Shown in pieces: positions 1 to 8,957 of a stretch of 64,000 nt of DNA. The position numbers were made by a program, and so were the translations under genes. Numbering within the stretch: the first letter of the stretch is position 1; each line of letters starts with the position of its first letter. The stretch spans positions 682,001 to 746,000 of the forward strand of contig JAIUNZ010000001.1 in the NCBI GenBank assembly GCA_020161455.1, given 5' to 3'. The notes beneath the pieces were generated by a model. That model had not been told where the DNA came from, did not search any database, and saw nothing but the letters and a program-made list of their open reading frames with translations. This DNA is from Bacteroidota bacterium. GTDB lineage: Bacteria > Bacteroidota > Bacteroidia > Flavobacteriales > Flavobacteriaceae.

Positions 1-1206
1 GAAATAATTGAAGTAATTGAAGCCTTAAATTATAATGAAATAAAATTTGATGCTAATGAAAATCTAATTGAATACATCGACAATGCAGTTGACGAAGCGT
101 TTGCAAAATCAACGGTAGAAAACGCAAGTTTCAACACTTCTGATAATGCACGAAGAAATTTAAAAATTTGTTATACTTCATTACATGGAACATCTATAAA
201 AATAGTACCCTCTGTTTTGGAGAAAGCTGGTTATACTGATGTAAATATTGTGCCAGAACAAGCTATTCCAGATGGAAATTTTCCAACCGTTTTATCGCCA
301 AATCCAGAAGAGCCAGAAGCATTGACAATGGCATTGGCATTAGCTGACAAAATTAAAGCTGATATTGTTTTTGGCACTGATCCTGATAGCGACCGATTAG
401 GTGTTGCTGTTAGAAACAATGAAGGAAAAATGATTTTACTTAATGGAAATCAAACCATGGTAGTAATGACGCATTTTTTATTAGAACAATGGAAAAAATC
501 TGGAAAAATTGACGGAAAACAATTCATCGGCTCAACCATTGTTTCTACACCTATGATGTTAGAATTAGCGTCAGCATACGATGTAGAATGTAAAGTTGGA
601 TTAACCGGTTTTAAATGGATTGCAAAATTCATCAAAGATTTTCCCGAATTGAAATTTATTGGCGGTGGCGAAGAAAGTTTTGGCTTTATGGTTGGTGATG
701 CAGTTCGCGATAAAGATGCTGTTGGCGCAATATTATTAATGTGTGAAATTGCAGCACAAGCAAAAGAAAAAGGAAGTTCTGTTTTTGAGTATTTACAAAA
801 AATGTTTGTTAATTTTGGTTATTACAAAGAACATCTAATTTCATTAACTAAAAAAGGAATAAAAGGTGCTGACGAAATCAAACAAATGATGGTCGAATTA
901 AGAGAAAATCCACTTTCAGAAATCAATGGTAAACGTGTGGTTTGTGTGGAAGATTATCAAGCTTCGACTGGAAAAGATTTTATGAATAACGAAACTTTTA
1001 AATTGACCGTTCCAAAATCGAATGTGCTGATTTATTATTTAGAAGATGGAAGCAAAATTTGTGCTCGACCAAGTGGAACGGAACCAAAAATTAAGTTCTA
1101 CTTTAGTGTAAACATACAAATTAATTCTGTTGAAGAAATACCCGCAGCAGAAACTTTATTGAATTCAAAAATTGAAACTATAATCGCAGAAATGGAGTTG
1201 AACTAA
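1..1206 (+). CDS. Phosphoglucomutase/phosphomannomutase, 5' end missing
   Basis: Alpha-D-phosphohexomutase that interconverts hexose 1- and 6-phosphates for polysaccharide and central sugar metabolism in the cytoplasm. The frame is open from base 1, so the true start and the phosphoserine loop lie upstream; 401 codons are visible of the roughly 570 usual for this group. Visible motifs are the Mg-binding loop DPDSDRLG (about 379-402), the sugar-specificity loop GGGEESFGF (about 661-687) and the phosphate-binding RPSGTEPK near 1067-1090. Its stop overlaps the start of the ABC exporter (TAATG), so the two are probably co-transcribed. Which sugar is preferred cannot be read from this fragment. 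Confidence 0.9.
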   Translation, partial: EIIEVIEALNYNEIKFDANENLIEYIDNAVDEAFAKSTVENASFNTSDNARRNLKICYTSLHGTSIKIVPSVLEKAGYTDVNIVPEQAIPDGNFPTVLSPNPEEPEALTMALALADKIKADIVFGTDPDSDRLGVAVRNNEGKMILLNGNQTMVVMTHFLLEQWKKSGKIDGKQFIGSTIVSTPMMLELASAYDVECKVGLTGFKWIAKFIKDFPELKFIGGGEESFGFMVGDAVRDKDAVGAILLMCEIAAQAKEKGSSVFEYLQKMFVNFGYYKEHLISLTKKGIKGADEIKQMMVELRENPLSEINGKRVVCVEDYQASTGKDFMNNETFKLTVPKSNVLIYYLEDGSKICARPSGTEPKIKFYFSVNIQINSVEEIPAAETLLNSKIETIIAEMELN

Positions 1207-3035
1207 TGGATGAAAATTTAAAAAAAATAATTCCTTTTGCATTAAAATTTAAAAGTAACATTATTTGGAATGTAATTTACAATGTACTTTATGCATTGTT
1301 CGCTACATTATCTTTTGTTGCTCTATTTCCTTTAATGGAAGTGCTTTTCAAAATGAATGAAGCTGTCACAAAGCTTCCTGTATATACTGGGATTGATAAA
1401 CTTGGTGAATATGGAAAACAATATTTACAGTTCTACATTACAAAACTATCAAATGAAAATGGTCAACAGTATGCGCTGTTACTAACAGTTGCTTTAGTTA
1501 TTTCTACATTTTTATTTAAAAATCTTTTTAACTATTTAGCCTCACAACATTTAATGAAAATTAAAAATGGTGTCTTAAAAGATTTAAGAGATAAAATGTT
1601 TTCCAAAATCATTGAATTACCTGTTTCCTATTATTCCGAAAAAAGAAAAGGTGATGTAATGGCCCGAATGCTTGGCGATGTAAACGAAGTAAAAAATTCC
1701 TTCTTCACAATACTAGAACTAATTATTAAAGAACCACTTACGATAATTTTTGCCATTATCGCTATGTTAAAAATTAGTCTTGAGTTGACACTTTTTGTAT
1801 TTATATTTATTCCTATTTCTGGTTTTGTAATATCAAAAATTGGCAAAAGTTTAAAAGCAAAATCAACAAAAGCTCAACAAGAAAACGGCTATTTAATTTC
1901 AATCGTTGAAGAGACTTTAAGCGGATTAAAAGTAGTGAAAAGTTATAATTCGGAGAATTATTTTAAATTATTATTCCAAAATTCAATAACTCGTTTATTA
2001 AAACTAGACAATAGCATTGGTAAAAAAAACAATTTAGCATCGCCAATGAGTGAATTTATGGGAATTGTAGTTATTGCCATTTTACTTTGGTATGGTGGAA
2101 ATTTAGTCTTGGTTGACAAAACATTAAACGGTGCATTATTTATCGTTTATTTAGGTTTAGCTTATAATATTTTGACACCTGCTAAATCAATTTCAAAAGC
2201 TTCCTATCAAGTCAAAAATGGTTTGGCTGCTGCTGAACGAGTTTTTGAAGTTTTGGAGGTTGAAAATTTAATTACAGACAATCCTAATGCTGTCAAAAAA
2301 ACAACTTTTACTGATAAAATCATTTTAGAAAACATTAACTTTAGGTATGAAGATGAGAACGTCTTGAAAAATTTCTCACTTGAAGTTCCTAAAGGCAAAA
2401 CCGTTGCTTTGGTCGGTCAATCGGGTTCTGGGAAAAGTACTATTGCCAATTTGCTGACACGCTTTTATGATGTAAACGAAGGCAAAATAACCATTGATGG
2501 CATTGACATTAAAGAAATTGAAATGAAATCGTTGCGAAATTTAATGGGATTAGTTACTCAAGATTCTATTCTATTTAACGACACCATAAAAGCCAACATT
2601 GCTCTTGGAAAACCAAATGCAACTGACGATGAAATCATAGATGCTTTGAAAATTGCAAATGCTTATGAATTTGTGAAAGATTTACCAGAAGGAATTAATA
2701 CGAATGTTGGCGATGCTGGAAACAAACTTTCTGGCGGTCAAAAACAACGACTTTCTATTGCTCGCGCTGTTTTGAAAAATCCACCGATAATGATATTAGA
2801 TGAAGCAACGTCGGCTTTGGATACCGAAAGCGAAAGATTGGTGCAAATAGCTTTGGAAAACATGATGCAAAATCGAACTTCAATAGTGATTGCGCACCGA
2901 CTTTCTACGATTCAAAAAGCTGATGTTATTGTTGTCATGCATAAAGGACAAATTGTTGAGCAAGGTTCGCATGAAGAACTATTAACAAAAAAAGGAATCT
3001 ATTCTAAATTAGTTTCTATGCAGAGTTTTGAATAA
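1206..3035 (+). CDS. ABC exporter, fused permease/ATPase (MsbA-like)
   Basis: Half-size ABC exporter of 609 residues that would homodimerise in the inner membrane and flip or export a lipid, peptide or drug. Residues 1-320 hold about six hydrophobic spans (type I exporter fold). The C-terminal ATPase shows Walker A GQSGSGKS near residue 403, signature LSGGQ near 509, Walker B IMILDEAT near 528 and the H-loop IAHRLS near 562. The start overlaps the mutase stop by one base. The gene ends one base before the convergent lipoprotein gene, with no obvious terminator. MsbA-like lipid A flipping is the family's best-known role; the substrate here is inferred. Confidence 0.88.
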   Translation: MDENLKKIIPFALKFKSNIIWNVIYNVLYALFATLSFVALFPLMEVLFKMNEAVTKLPVYTGIDKLGEYGKQYLQFYITKLSNENGQQYALLLTVALVISTFLFKNLFNYLASQHLMKIKNGVLKDLRDKMFSKIIELPVSYYSEKRKGDVMARMLGDVNEVKNSFFTILELIIKEPLTIIFAIIAMLKISLELTLFVFIFIPISGFVISKIGKSLKAKSTKAQQENGYLISIVEETLSGLKVVKSYNSENYFKLLFQNSITRLLKLDNSIGKKNNLASPMSEFMGIVVIAILLWYGGNLVLVDKTLNGALFIVYLGLAYNILTPAKSISKASYQVKNGLAAAERVFEVLEVENLITDNPNAVKKTTFTDKIILENINFRYEDENVLKNFSLEVPKGKTVALVGQSGSGKSTIANLLTRFYDVNEGKITIDGIDIKEIEMKSLRNLMGLVTQDSILFNDTIKANIALGKPNATDDEIIDALKIANAYEFVKDLPEGINTNVGDAGNKLSGGQKQRLSIARAVLKNPPIMILDEATSALDTESERLVQIALENMMQNRTSIVIAHRLSTIQKADVIVVMHKGQIVEQGSHEELLTKKGIYSKLVSMQSFE

Positions 3036-3036
3036 A

Positions 3037-3756
3037 TTATTCTGTTGGATTATAATTTTCTACTTTCCACTCTTTATCTAAAAGATTTACTTTTGAATAG
3101 AAAACCTTATCATTACTATCCATTTCTCCGTTTTTATTTGTGTCTTCAACAGTTCTAAAAAAGATGGAATTCGTGGCTTCTAAATATTTCCAATCAAGTA
3201 ACTCCTGAAAATCTGTACTTAATTTGGTAAAGTTTTTTCCATCAATAGCACTAATATACAATGCTTTAATGTCGCTTTCATCCAGTTTTGCATCTTTATT
3301 AGTATCCATATCTTCTAATACATAAACCATAAGTTGCTGTTTATTCTTAACAGCATGATCTTTTAAATAAGTTGCCGACTGAATAATAACGGGTTTATCT
3401 GTCAAAGAATAAAGCGTGTCTTTTCCGACTTCTTTAAACTTTATATTGTTTAAAAACCCAGTAATTTCATATTCGCCATAATTGGAAATCGTATAACTAA
3501 TAGAATTATTTCGGTTACTAGAACCATAATTCATTCGCTTTGAAAAATTCAAATCACTAATTGGAAACAACAAAAAATTAGTACCTTCCATATGAATAGG
3601 CAAATCAGCTACTAAAACTTTTGTCGTATCAACAACTATATTTGCGGTTGGTTTTTGAGTAGTTTCATAAATAACTTTTGGTTTTTCTTCTTCTTTTTTG
3701 CAACTAACAAAAATTCCCATCGAAAATAGAAGTATGTAGATAATGTAATTTTTCAT
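3037..3756 (-). CDS. Lipoprotein with two Asp-rich EF-hand-like loops
   Basis: Not a family I can name. The 239-residue protein starts with a lipoprotein signal ending at Cys19 (FVSC) followed by KKEEEK, so it is probably anchored in the outer membrane. Two segments resemble calcium-binding EF-hand or dockerin loops: DTNKDAKLDESD (residues 151-162) and DTNKNGEMDSND (205-216). Both place Asp or Asn at positions 1, 3, 5 and 12. The gene lies 36 bases downstream of the TonB-dependent receptor on the same strand, so a joint role at the cell surface is possible but not shown. Confidence 0.72.
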   Translation of the reverse strand: MKNYIIYILLFSMGIFVSCKKEEEKPKVIYETTQKPTANIVVDTTKVLVADLPIHMEGTNFLLFPISDLNFSKRMNYGSSNRNNSISYTISNYGEYEITGFLNNIKFKEVGKDTLYSLTDKPVIIQSATYLKDHAVKNKQQLMVYVLEDMDTNKDAKLDESDIKALYISAIDGKNFTKLSTDFQELLDWKYLEATNSIFFRTVEDTNKNGEMDSNDKVFYSKVNLLDKEWKVENYNPTE

Positions 3757-3792
3757 CTTTAAGTAATTTATATCAAAAATAAGGATTTATTT

Positions 3793-6270
3793 CTACAATC
3801 TGGCTGTCAATTTAATATTGAAAACTCGTGTCGTCATATAATTTGGAATTCCATATTGATTTTTAGTATAAACATCACGAACCCAAGTGTTAGTTATAGC
3901 ATTTTGGTTATTAAACAAATTGAATATTTCAAAACCAACGGATAAATCTTTGAATTTCTTTAGCCAATTTCCGTCTGGTTTTTCGCTATTACGTTCGGTT
4001 AACACGTACGAAAATCCAACATCGGCACGACGATAATCCCGTAAACGAAGTTGGTAATCATACGGATCAGCATAAGAAGGCGAACCACCTGGTAAACCCG
4101 TATTGTAAACCAAATTCAAGTACAGTTTCATGTTTGGCAAATTAGGCATATAGTCTTGAAATAAAATCCCAAATTTCAATCGTTGATCGGTTGGTCGAGC
4201 AATAAATCCTTTGTCATTCAAATTTTCTTCAGTTTTCATATAACCAAAACTTAACCAAGATTCTGTTCCTGGAACAAACTCTCCATTCAAACGCATATCC
4301 AATCCATAAGCATACGCAACCGCATCATTGTCAGCTCGATAACGAATTCTAACATTTTCCAAAGTATAAGTATTCACATCAGTCATCGATTTATAATAAG
4401 CTTCGGTTACTAATTTGAAAGGTCGATTGTACATTTGAAATTTATAATCGTTGCTCAAAACAAAGTGAATTGATTCTTGTGCTTTTACATTTGGACGAAC
4501 CATTCCAAGCGAATCTCTCAACTCTCTATAAGATGGTGGTTGGTGATAATAACCAACAGCTACTTTAAACAACATATTCTTTTTCCAATCGGGTTTTAAA
4601 GAAAATTGTGCTCGTGGACTGAAAACAGTTTGATTTTTTCCGTTAGTAATCGATTTTCCGGTAACTTGCCAATTGTGTATTCGAACTCCAAAATTTACCC
4701 AATAATCTGCCGAGCCAATTTGGTCTTTAAAACTCCATTGTGTATATCCCGATATTCTATTAATATCAACAAAATTGGTAGCTCTAATATTCTGATAAGG
4801 TACTAATGGACCAACATAAGGATTATAAGGTTGATCGTTTGGAATGTGAAATGTTGGAGGATTTATAGAAAAACCAGTTGAATCAATTACTTCCCACTCT
4901 ACTACTCTATCTCTAAAATTTTCTTTAGTATATTTTATTCCCCAACCGATTATGTGTTTTTTGTTTTTCAATTTGTGTGAACCTTTAATTTCTGCATTAA
5001 AAATCAAAGCATCCAAATCGTTTCGAGCATGGTTTAATTGTGTTCCAATACCACGATTAAAGGTTACTTGACCTAAGTTTTCGGAACCAATATTAGTATC
5101 AACATCGCCAAGAAAATAGGCCGCAAAAATATCAAAATATTCTTGTTCTTGTGTATGGTAAACAGAACCTATAAATTTAAAAGTGTTGTTTTTATCAGCT
5201 TCGTAAACCGTTTTGAAAGCACCAAAAAGTGTTTGGTATTGATCATTTTCTTGACCTTCATAAAAAATTTGTAATGCAATCGGCTCGTCAATCGTTCCAA
5301 AGTTAGTTTGGCGAGTTAATGGTTGATAATTGTATTTATTTTTGGATGCATTGCCTAAAAAACTAAACGACCACTTCTCATTTGGTTTAAAATTAACTAT
5401 CGATTGAACGTCAACGAAGGTTGGCCTAAAGTTAGTTTGTGTTTCTTGACTGTTGACCAAAAGTGAATTATCTCGATAACGAACTCCAGTAATGTTTGAC
5501 CATTTTTTATTTTTAGAAACAAAATCGGCTGTCAAACTTCCACCAAGAAAACTGGCTTCGGCAGCAAGTGCAAATTTCTTAGGATTTCTGTAAGTGATAT
5601 CTAATACGGAAGACATTTTATCACCATATTTTGCTTGAAAGCCACCAGCAGAAAAATCTACATTTTGTGCCATTTCTGTATTGGTAAAACTCAAACCTTC
5701 TTGTTGACCAGAACGAATTAAAAACGGACGATAGACTTCAATTTCGTTAACATACACTAAGTTTTCATCATAATTTCCTCCACGAACTGCATATTGTGTA
5801 CTCAATTCGTTATTGGAATTTACGCCTGGCAATGATTTTAAAACACTTTCGATACCTGCATTTGCACTTGGATTCAATCTGATTGATTCAGGAGAAATAG
5901 TCGTTATACCTTCAACTCTTCGTTTATCATTGGTAATAATAACTTCATTCAATTGGTCGGATTTATCATTCATCATCACATTAAATTCAAATTCTTCATT
6001 TGGTTTTAATTGCATTGAAGCGGTAATGTTTTTTAAAGCTAGGTGTGTAAAAACTAAAATTACTTTTTGGTTGGCAGGAATTGTTATTTCATAAAATCCA
6101 TTTATATCGGTAATAGAAGATTTAGATTGATAACTAACATTAACATTTTCAACAGGGATATTGTTTTCATCCAACACAATTCCAGCTACTTTTGCTGTTG
6201 CGTTTTGAGAAAAAACAGAGAAACTATTTAGAAGTATAAAAAGCGAGAAGAGTATAAATTTTGTTTTCAA
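3793..6270 (-). CDS. TonB-dependent outer-membrane receptor
   Basis: Outer-membrane active transporter of 825 residues, energised by TonB/ExbBD. A signal peptide (residues 1-22, ending FSVFSQ) is followed by a CarboxypepD-regulatory-like domain (about 25-110), a plug domain beginning near EVIITNDKRRVEG, and a long aromatic-rich beta-barrel ending in the typical strand FNIKLTARL. The frame has an in-frame stop just upstream (the end of the peptidase gene), and the only start that keeps the signal peptide is TTG at 6270, ten bases downstream of that gene. The two are likely one operon. The substrate is unknown; this is not a SusC-type receptor with a SusD partner. Confidence 0.9.
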   Translation of the reverse strand: MKTKFILFSLFILLNSFSVFSQNATAKVAGIVLDENNIPVENVNVSYQSKSSITDINGFYEITIPANQKVILVFTHLALKNITASMQLKPNEEFEFNVMMNDKSDQLNEVIITNDKRRVEGITTISPESIRLNPSANAGIESVLKSLPGVNSNNELSTQYAVRGGNYDENLVYVNEIEVYRPFLIRSGQQEGLSFTNTEMAQNVDFSAGGFQAKYGDKMSSVLDITYRNPKKFALAAEASFLGGSLTADFVSKNKKWSNITGVRYRDNSLLVNSQETQTNFRPTFVDVQSIVNFKPNEKWSFSFLGNASKNKYNYQPLTRQTNFGTIDEPIALQIFYEGQENDQYQTLFGAFKTVYEADKNNTFKFIGSVYHTQEQEYFDIFAAYFLGDVDTNIGSENLGQVTFNRGIGTQLNHARNDLDALIFNAEIKGSHKLKNKKHIIGWGIKYTKENFRDRVVEWEVIDSTGFSINPPTFHIPNDQPYNPYVGPLVPYQNIRATNFVDINRISGYTQWSFKDQIGSADYWVNFGVRIHNWQVTGKSITNGKNQTVFSPRAQFSLKPDWKKNMLFKVAVGYYHQPPSYRELRDSLGMVRPNVKAQESIHFVLSNDYKFQMYNRPFKLVTEAYYKSMTDVNTYTLENVRIRYRADNDAVAYAYGLDMRLNGEFVPGTESWLSFGYMKTEENLNDKGFIARPTDQRLKFGILFQDYMPNLPNMKLYLNLVYNTGLPGGSPSYADPYDYQLRLRDYRRADVGFSYVLTERNSEKPDGNWLKKFKDLSVGFEIFNLFNNQNAITNTWVRDVYTKNQYGIPNYMTTRVFNIKLTARL

Positions 6271-6279
6271 TTGATTACA

Positions 6280-7977
6280 TTAAGGTTTTTGACTTCGGTA
6301 AAATTGTGTTTCAAATATAGTAGAATTTCCAACATTATCGGTAACAATTACTTTTAAATCATTTTTTCCTTCGGTTACAATTCCGTCGTCAAAAGAATGT
6401 CTTAATCGTTTTAATTTACTTTCATATTCAAATAATATCCAATTTCCGTTCAGATAACCTTCATAGGTGTTTATTCCTGATAAGTCATCTGAAATGGTCA
6501 ACTCAATATTTTTTTGGTTGGAAATCCATTTTCCTTCAATACTTTTTGCAATAGAAATTGATGGCAGAATAGTATCTTTAATCAATTTATATTGTCCTAA
6601 AGTTTTTGAATATATAGAGAACGTATTTTTATACCTTTTTGTTGTGTAATGAATGTACTTTTTTCCATCGTAATAGCCAATAAACATTTTTTGTCTGTCT
6701 TTTTCTGACGAAATTGTGTCTTCAATACTTAATTTAAAACTATTTTGTAGTGCAATTATATCTTGATGCAGATAAACTGTTTCATTTTTTACATCAAAAT
6801 TTAACGGAAAATCTTCGTAGAAAGTATTCTCTGGAAAAGTAACCGTAACATTATTTAAAGAAAAAATAGTTTCTCGTTTGGCTTTTATGAAATACTTATT
6901 GTTTTTTGACATTTCTTTAATAGTTATTGGCTCAGAAGAATATACAATTGGAATATTTATTTTTAAAACATTTCCATGAAAATCGGATACTTCAACCTTA
7001 TATGTTTTGTTTTCATTTGAATTTACAGAGATCACGCCAAGGTTTTCATCTGTTTTAAGAATACTTAAGGGATAATAACGCTTTGAAAATAATTTTTGGA
7101 TTCTAATTTTTTGAGTTTTATAAACTTCATAATCAATTAATGCGTTCACATATTTGCTTTCGTCAAATGAGAATGTATCAAACTGATAACCAAAAGACAG
7201 CTTACCATTTAGAGTAGTTTTTACTTGAAAAATACCGTTAGTATTCCAAGAAACATTGTCAAAATCTTGAACAAAAATCCCAAAACCAATCTTACCTGAG
7301 GCTTTAATTTTTTCTACAATAATATCGCCTTCAGCAGTTTGATCATAATTCAACAGCAATCTTCTTTTTGATTGGTTAACACTAGAACTGTCGTTTAATG
7401 GATAAACATACAAACCCATCAAATAAGGCTTTTTAGTGTCTTTAATTATTGTGTCAAATCCAAAATACATTGGATTTATAATTTTTTCTGAAGCTGTATC
7501 TCTAATTTCAAAATGCAAGTGTGGTCCATCCGAACCACCAGTATTTCCGGACAAACCTATTATTTCCTTTTGTTTTACAATTAATTCATTTGGCATTGGA
7601 AAAACTTCAATTTCATACGATTTAGCTTTATACTGCTCTCTTTTTATATATGCTTCAATAGCTTCAAATCCAGATTGTAAATGACCATAAACCGTGGTGT
7701 AACCATTGGGATGTGTAATATAAATTGCTTTTCCATAACCACCATGTGTTATTTTGATTCTCGAAATATATCCATCAGCAGCAGCATACACAAACAAACC
7801 TTCTTTTTTATTGGTCTTTAAATCAAATCCAGCATGAAAATGATTGGGCCGTAATTCTCCAAAATTACCCGATAATTGCAATGGAATTTCTAAAGGCGAT
7901 ACAAAATAGTTTCTTGGATATTCATTTTGCCCAAATGTGCATGAAGTTACAAACAATAAAAAAACAAAAACTTTCAT
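6280..7977 (-). CDS. M23 (LytM-type) metallopeptidase, secreted
   Basis: Predicted zinc endopeptidase of the M23 family, cutting peptidoglycan crosslinks or acting as a cell-envelope factor. The 565-residue protein has a signal peptide (MKVFVFLLFVTSCTFGQ). Near its N-terminus it has the metal ligands H48-xxx-D52 (HFHAGFD) and H153-L-H155 (GPHLHFE), with His99 in YGHL also conserved. All catalytic residues are present. The remaining 400 residues are beta-rich, including an Ig-like segment near the C-terminus (TISDDLSGINTYEGYLNG). It stands first in the minus-strand group with the TonB receptor and lipoprotein genes. Confidence 0.88.
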   Translation of the reverse strand: MKVFVFLLFVTSCTFGQNEYPRNYFVSPLEIPLQLSGNFGELRPNHFHAGFDLKTNKKEGLFVYAAADGYISRIKITHGGYGKAIYITHPNGYTTVYGHLQSGFEAIEAYIKREQYKAKSYEIEVFPMPNELIVKQKEIIGLSGNTGGSDGPHLHFEIRDTASEKIINPMYFGFDTIIKDTKKPYLMGLYVYPLNDSSSVNQSKRRLLLNYDQTAEGDIIVEKIKASGKIGFGIFVQDFDNVSWNTNGIFQVKTTLNGKLSFGYQFDTFSFDESKYVNALIDYEVYKTQKIRIQKLFSKRYYPLSILKTDENLGVISVNSNENKTYKVEVSDFHGNVLKINIPIVYSSEPITIKEMSKNNKYFIKAKRETIFSLNNVTVTFPENTFYEDFPLNFDVKNETVYLHQDIIALQNSFKLSIEDTISSEKDRQKMFIGYYDGKKYIHYTTKRYKNTFSIYSKTLGQYKLIKDTILPSISIAKSIEGKWISNQKNIELTISDDLSGINTYEGYLNGNWILFEYESKLKRLRHSFDDGIVTEGKNDLKVIVTDNVGNSTIFETQFYRSQKP

Positions 7978-8097
7978 AATGTAATATTTAAGCTAAGATA
8001 ATGAAAAGTGAGTAAAAAATTACATTGAATAAAAAAAATATAAGTGATTAAAAAATAACTCTTTATTTCTTTAAGAAATAAAAAAGATAAAAAAAAA

Positions 8098-8127
8098 TTG
8101 CAATACTAAAATAGAATACTAACTTTG
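8098..8127 (+). promoter_or_regulatory. Bacteroidota-type promoter before the coiled-coil/zapA genes
   Basis: TTG at 8098-8100, a 19-base spacer, then TAACTTTG at 8120-8127. This fits the described Bacteroidota sigma-A consensus (TTG near -33, TAnnTTTG near -7). Transcription would begin about 20-25 bases before the ATG at 8156. Confidence 0.7.
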
Positions 8128-8155
8128 TGAAATAAGAAATGGATTCTAACATTTA

Positions 8156-8446
8156 ATGAGTGAAATTGCCGAAATATTTGGTTCTGTTGAAATTAGAGTA
8201 GAAAAACTATTAAAAAAACTAAATAGTTTAGAAGCTAATTTGCTACAAAAACAATCAGAACTGAACAAAGCAGAAAATATCATTAAAAATCAAGAAAACG
8301 AGATTGAAGCATTGAAAAAAGCTTGCGAATCACTCAAAATGGCAAATTCATTACTTGGCAGTGAAGAAAATAAAAGAGATACAAAACTTAAAATAAATTC
8401 ATTAATTAGAGAAATTGATTACTGCATAACACAGCTATCCGATTAA
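8156..8446 (+). CDS. Small coiled-coil protein upstream of ZapA
   Basis: A 96-residue protein with no signal peptide and almost entirely predicted coiled coil (ANLLQKQSELNKAENIIKNQ and following heptads). It sits four bases ahead of zapA behind a clear promoter, so the two are probably made together. Its size, charge and position suggest a divisome-associated helper comparable to ZapB, but I cannot show homology. The start at 8156 is the first ATG after the promoter. Confidence 0.75.
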   Translation: MSEIAEIFGSVEIRVEKLLKKLNSLEANLLQKQSELNKAENIIKNQENEIEALKKACESLKMANSLLGSEENKRDTKLKINSLIREIDYCITQLSD

Positions 8447-8450
8447 AAAC

Positions 8451-8738
8451 ATGGGTGAAAAGCTTAAAATAAAAATATCAATTGCTGATCGAGTATATCC
8501 ACTAACTGTGGAAACCTCTCAGGAAGAAGGGCTAAGAAGTGCTTCTAAAAAAATTGATACTATGATTAAGCAGTTTGAAGAAAATTATGCTGTAAGAGAT
8601 AAACAAGATGTATTAGCCATGTGTGCTTTACAATTTGCTTCTCAAGTAGAACAAAAACAATTAGACAAGTCTATCGACGGAACAGAAACACTTGAAAAAT
8701 TGAAAAAAATAAATGACTTATTAAAAGATTTTGCTTAA
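8451..8738 (+). CDS. zapA: Cell division protein ZapA
   Basis: FtsZ-ring-associated protein that bundles FtsZ filaments in the cytoplasm. The 95-residue length and the N-terminal pattern KIKISIADRVYPLTVETSQEE, followed by a helix with ASKKIDTMIKQFEE and a C-terminal coiled coil, match the ZapA family. The gene follows the coiled-coil gene by four bases and is followed by a structured RNA and rny. The same zapA-then-6S-RNA order is known from Escherichia coli. Confidence 0.85.
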   Translation: MGEKLKIKISIADRVYPLTVETSQEEGLRSASKKIDTMIKQFEENYAVRDKQDVLAMCALQFASQVEQKQLDKSIDGTETLEKLKKINDLLKDFA

Positions 8739-8774
8739 AATAAAACACGTTCTTATACATCACATTAAAACACT

Positions 8775-8934
8775 GCCTACATTAGATTTTATTTGGTAAA
8801 CTCAACACTAACAAATTAGAATGAGCAAATCGTCGCTACTAAAGCATGCCTCTTTTATCGGGGAAACTTGAACAGTGAGTTAGCTCAAAACTTGTCTATA
8901 CGAGTTTATTCATTCACCTAATGTAGGCTTTTTT
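8775..8934 (+). ncRNA. ssrS: Probable 6S RNA (6S-Flavo type)
   Basis: The gap between zapA and rny holds a non-coding segment whose ends pair perfectly: GCCTACATTAG (8775-8785) with CTAATGTAGGC (8918-8928), followed at once by six T. Inner pairings are AAACTC (8798-8803) with GAGTTT (8902-8907), and TGAGC (8822-8826) with GCTCA (8883-8887). This gives a long interrupted hairpin with a central open region, the shape by which 6S RNA mimics an open promoter and binds RNA polymerase. A 6S class for Flavobacteria is established. A weak promoter (TTG 8731-8733, TATACATC 8754-8761) could drive it. The exact 5' end is uncertain. Confidence 0.68.
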
Positions 8935-8957
8935 ATATCTAAACATTAACAAAAAAA

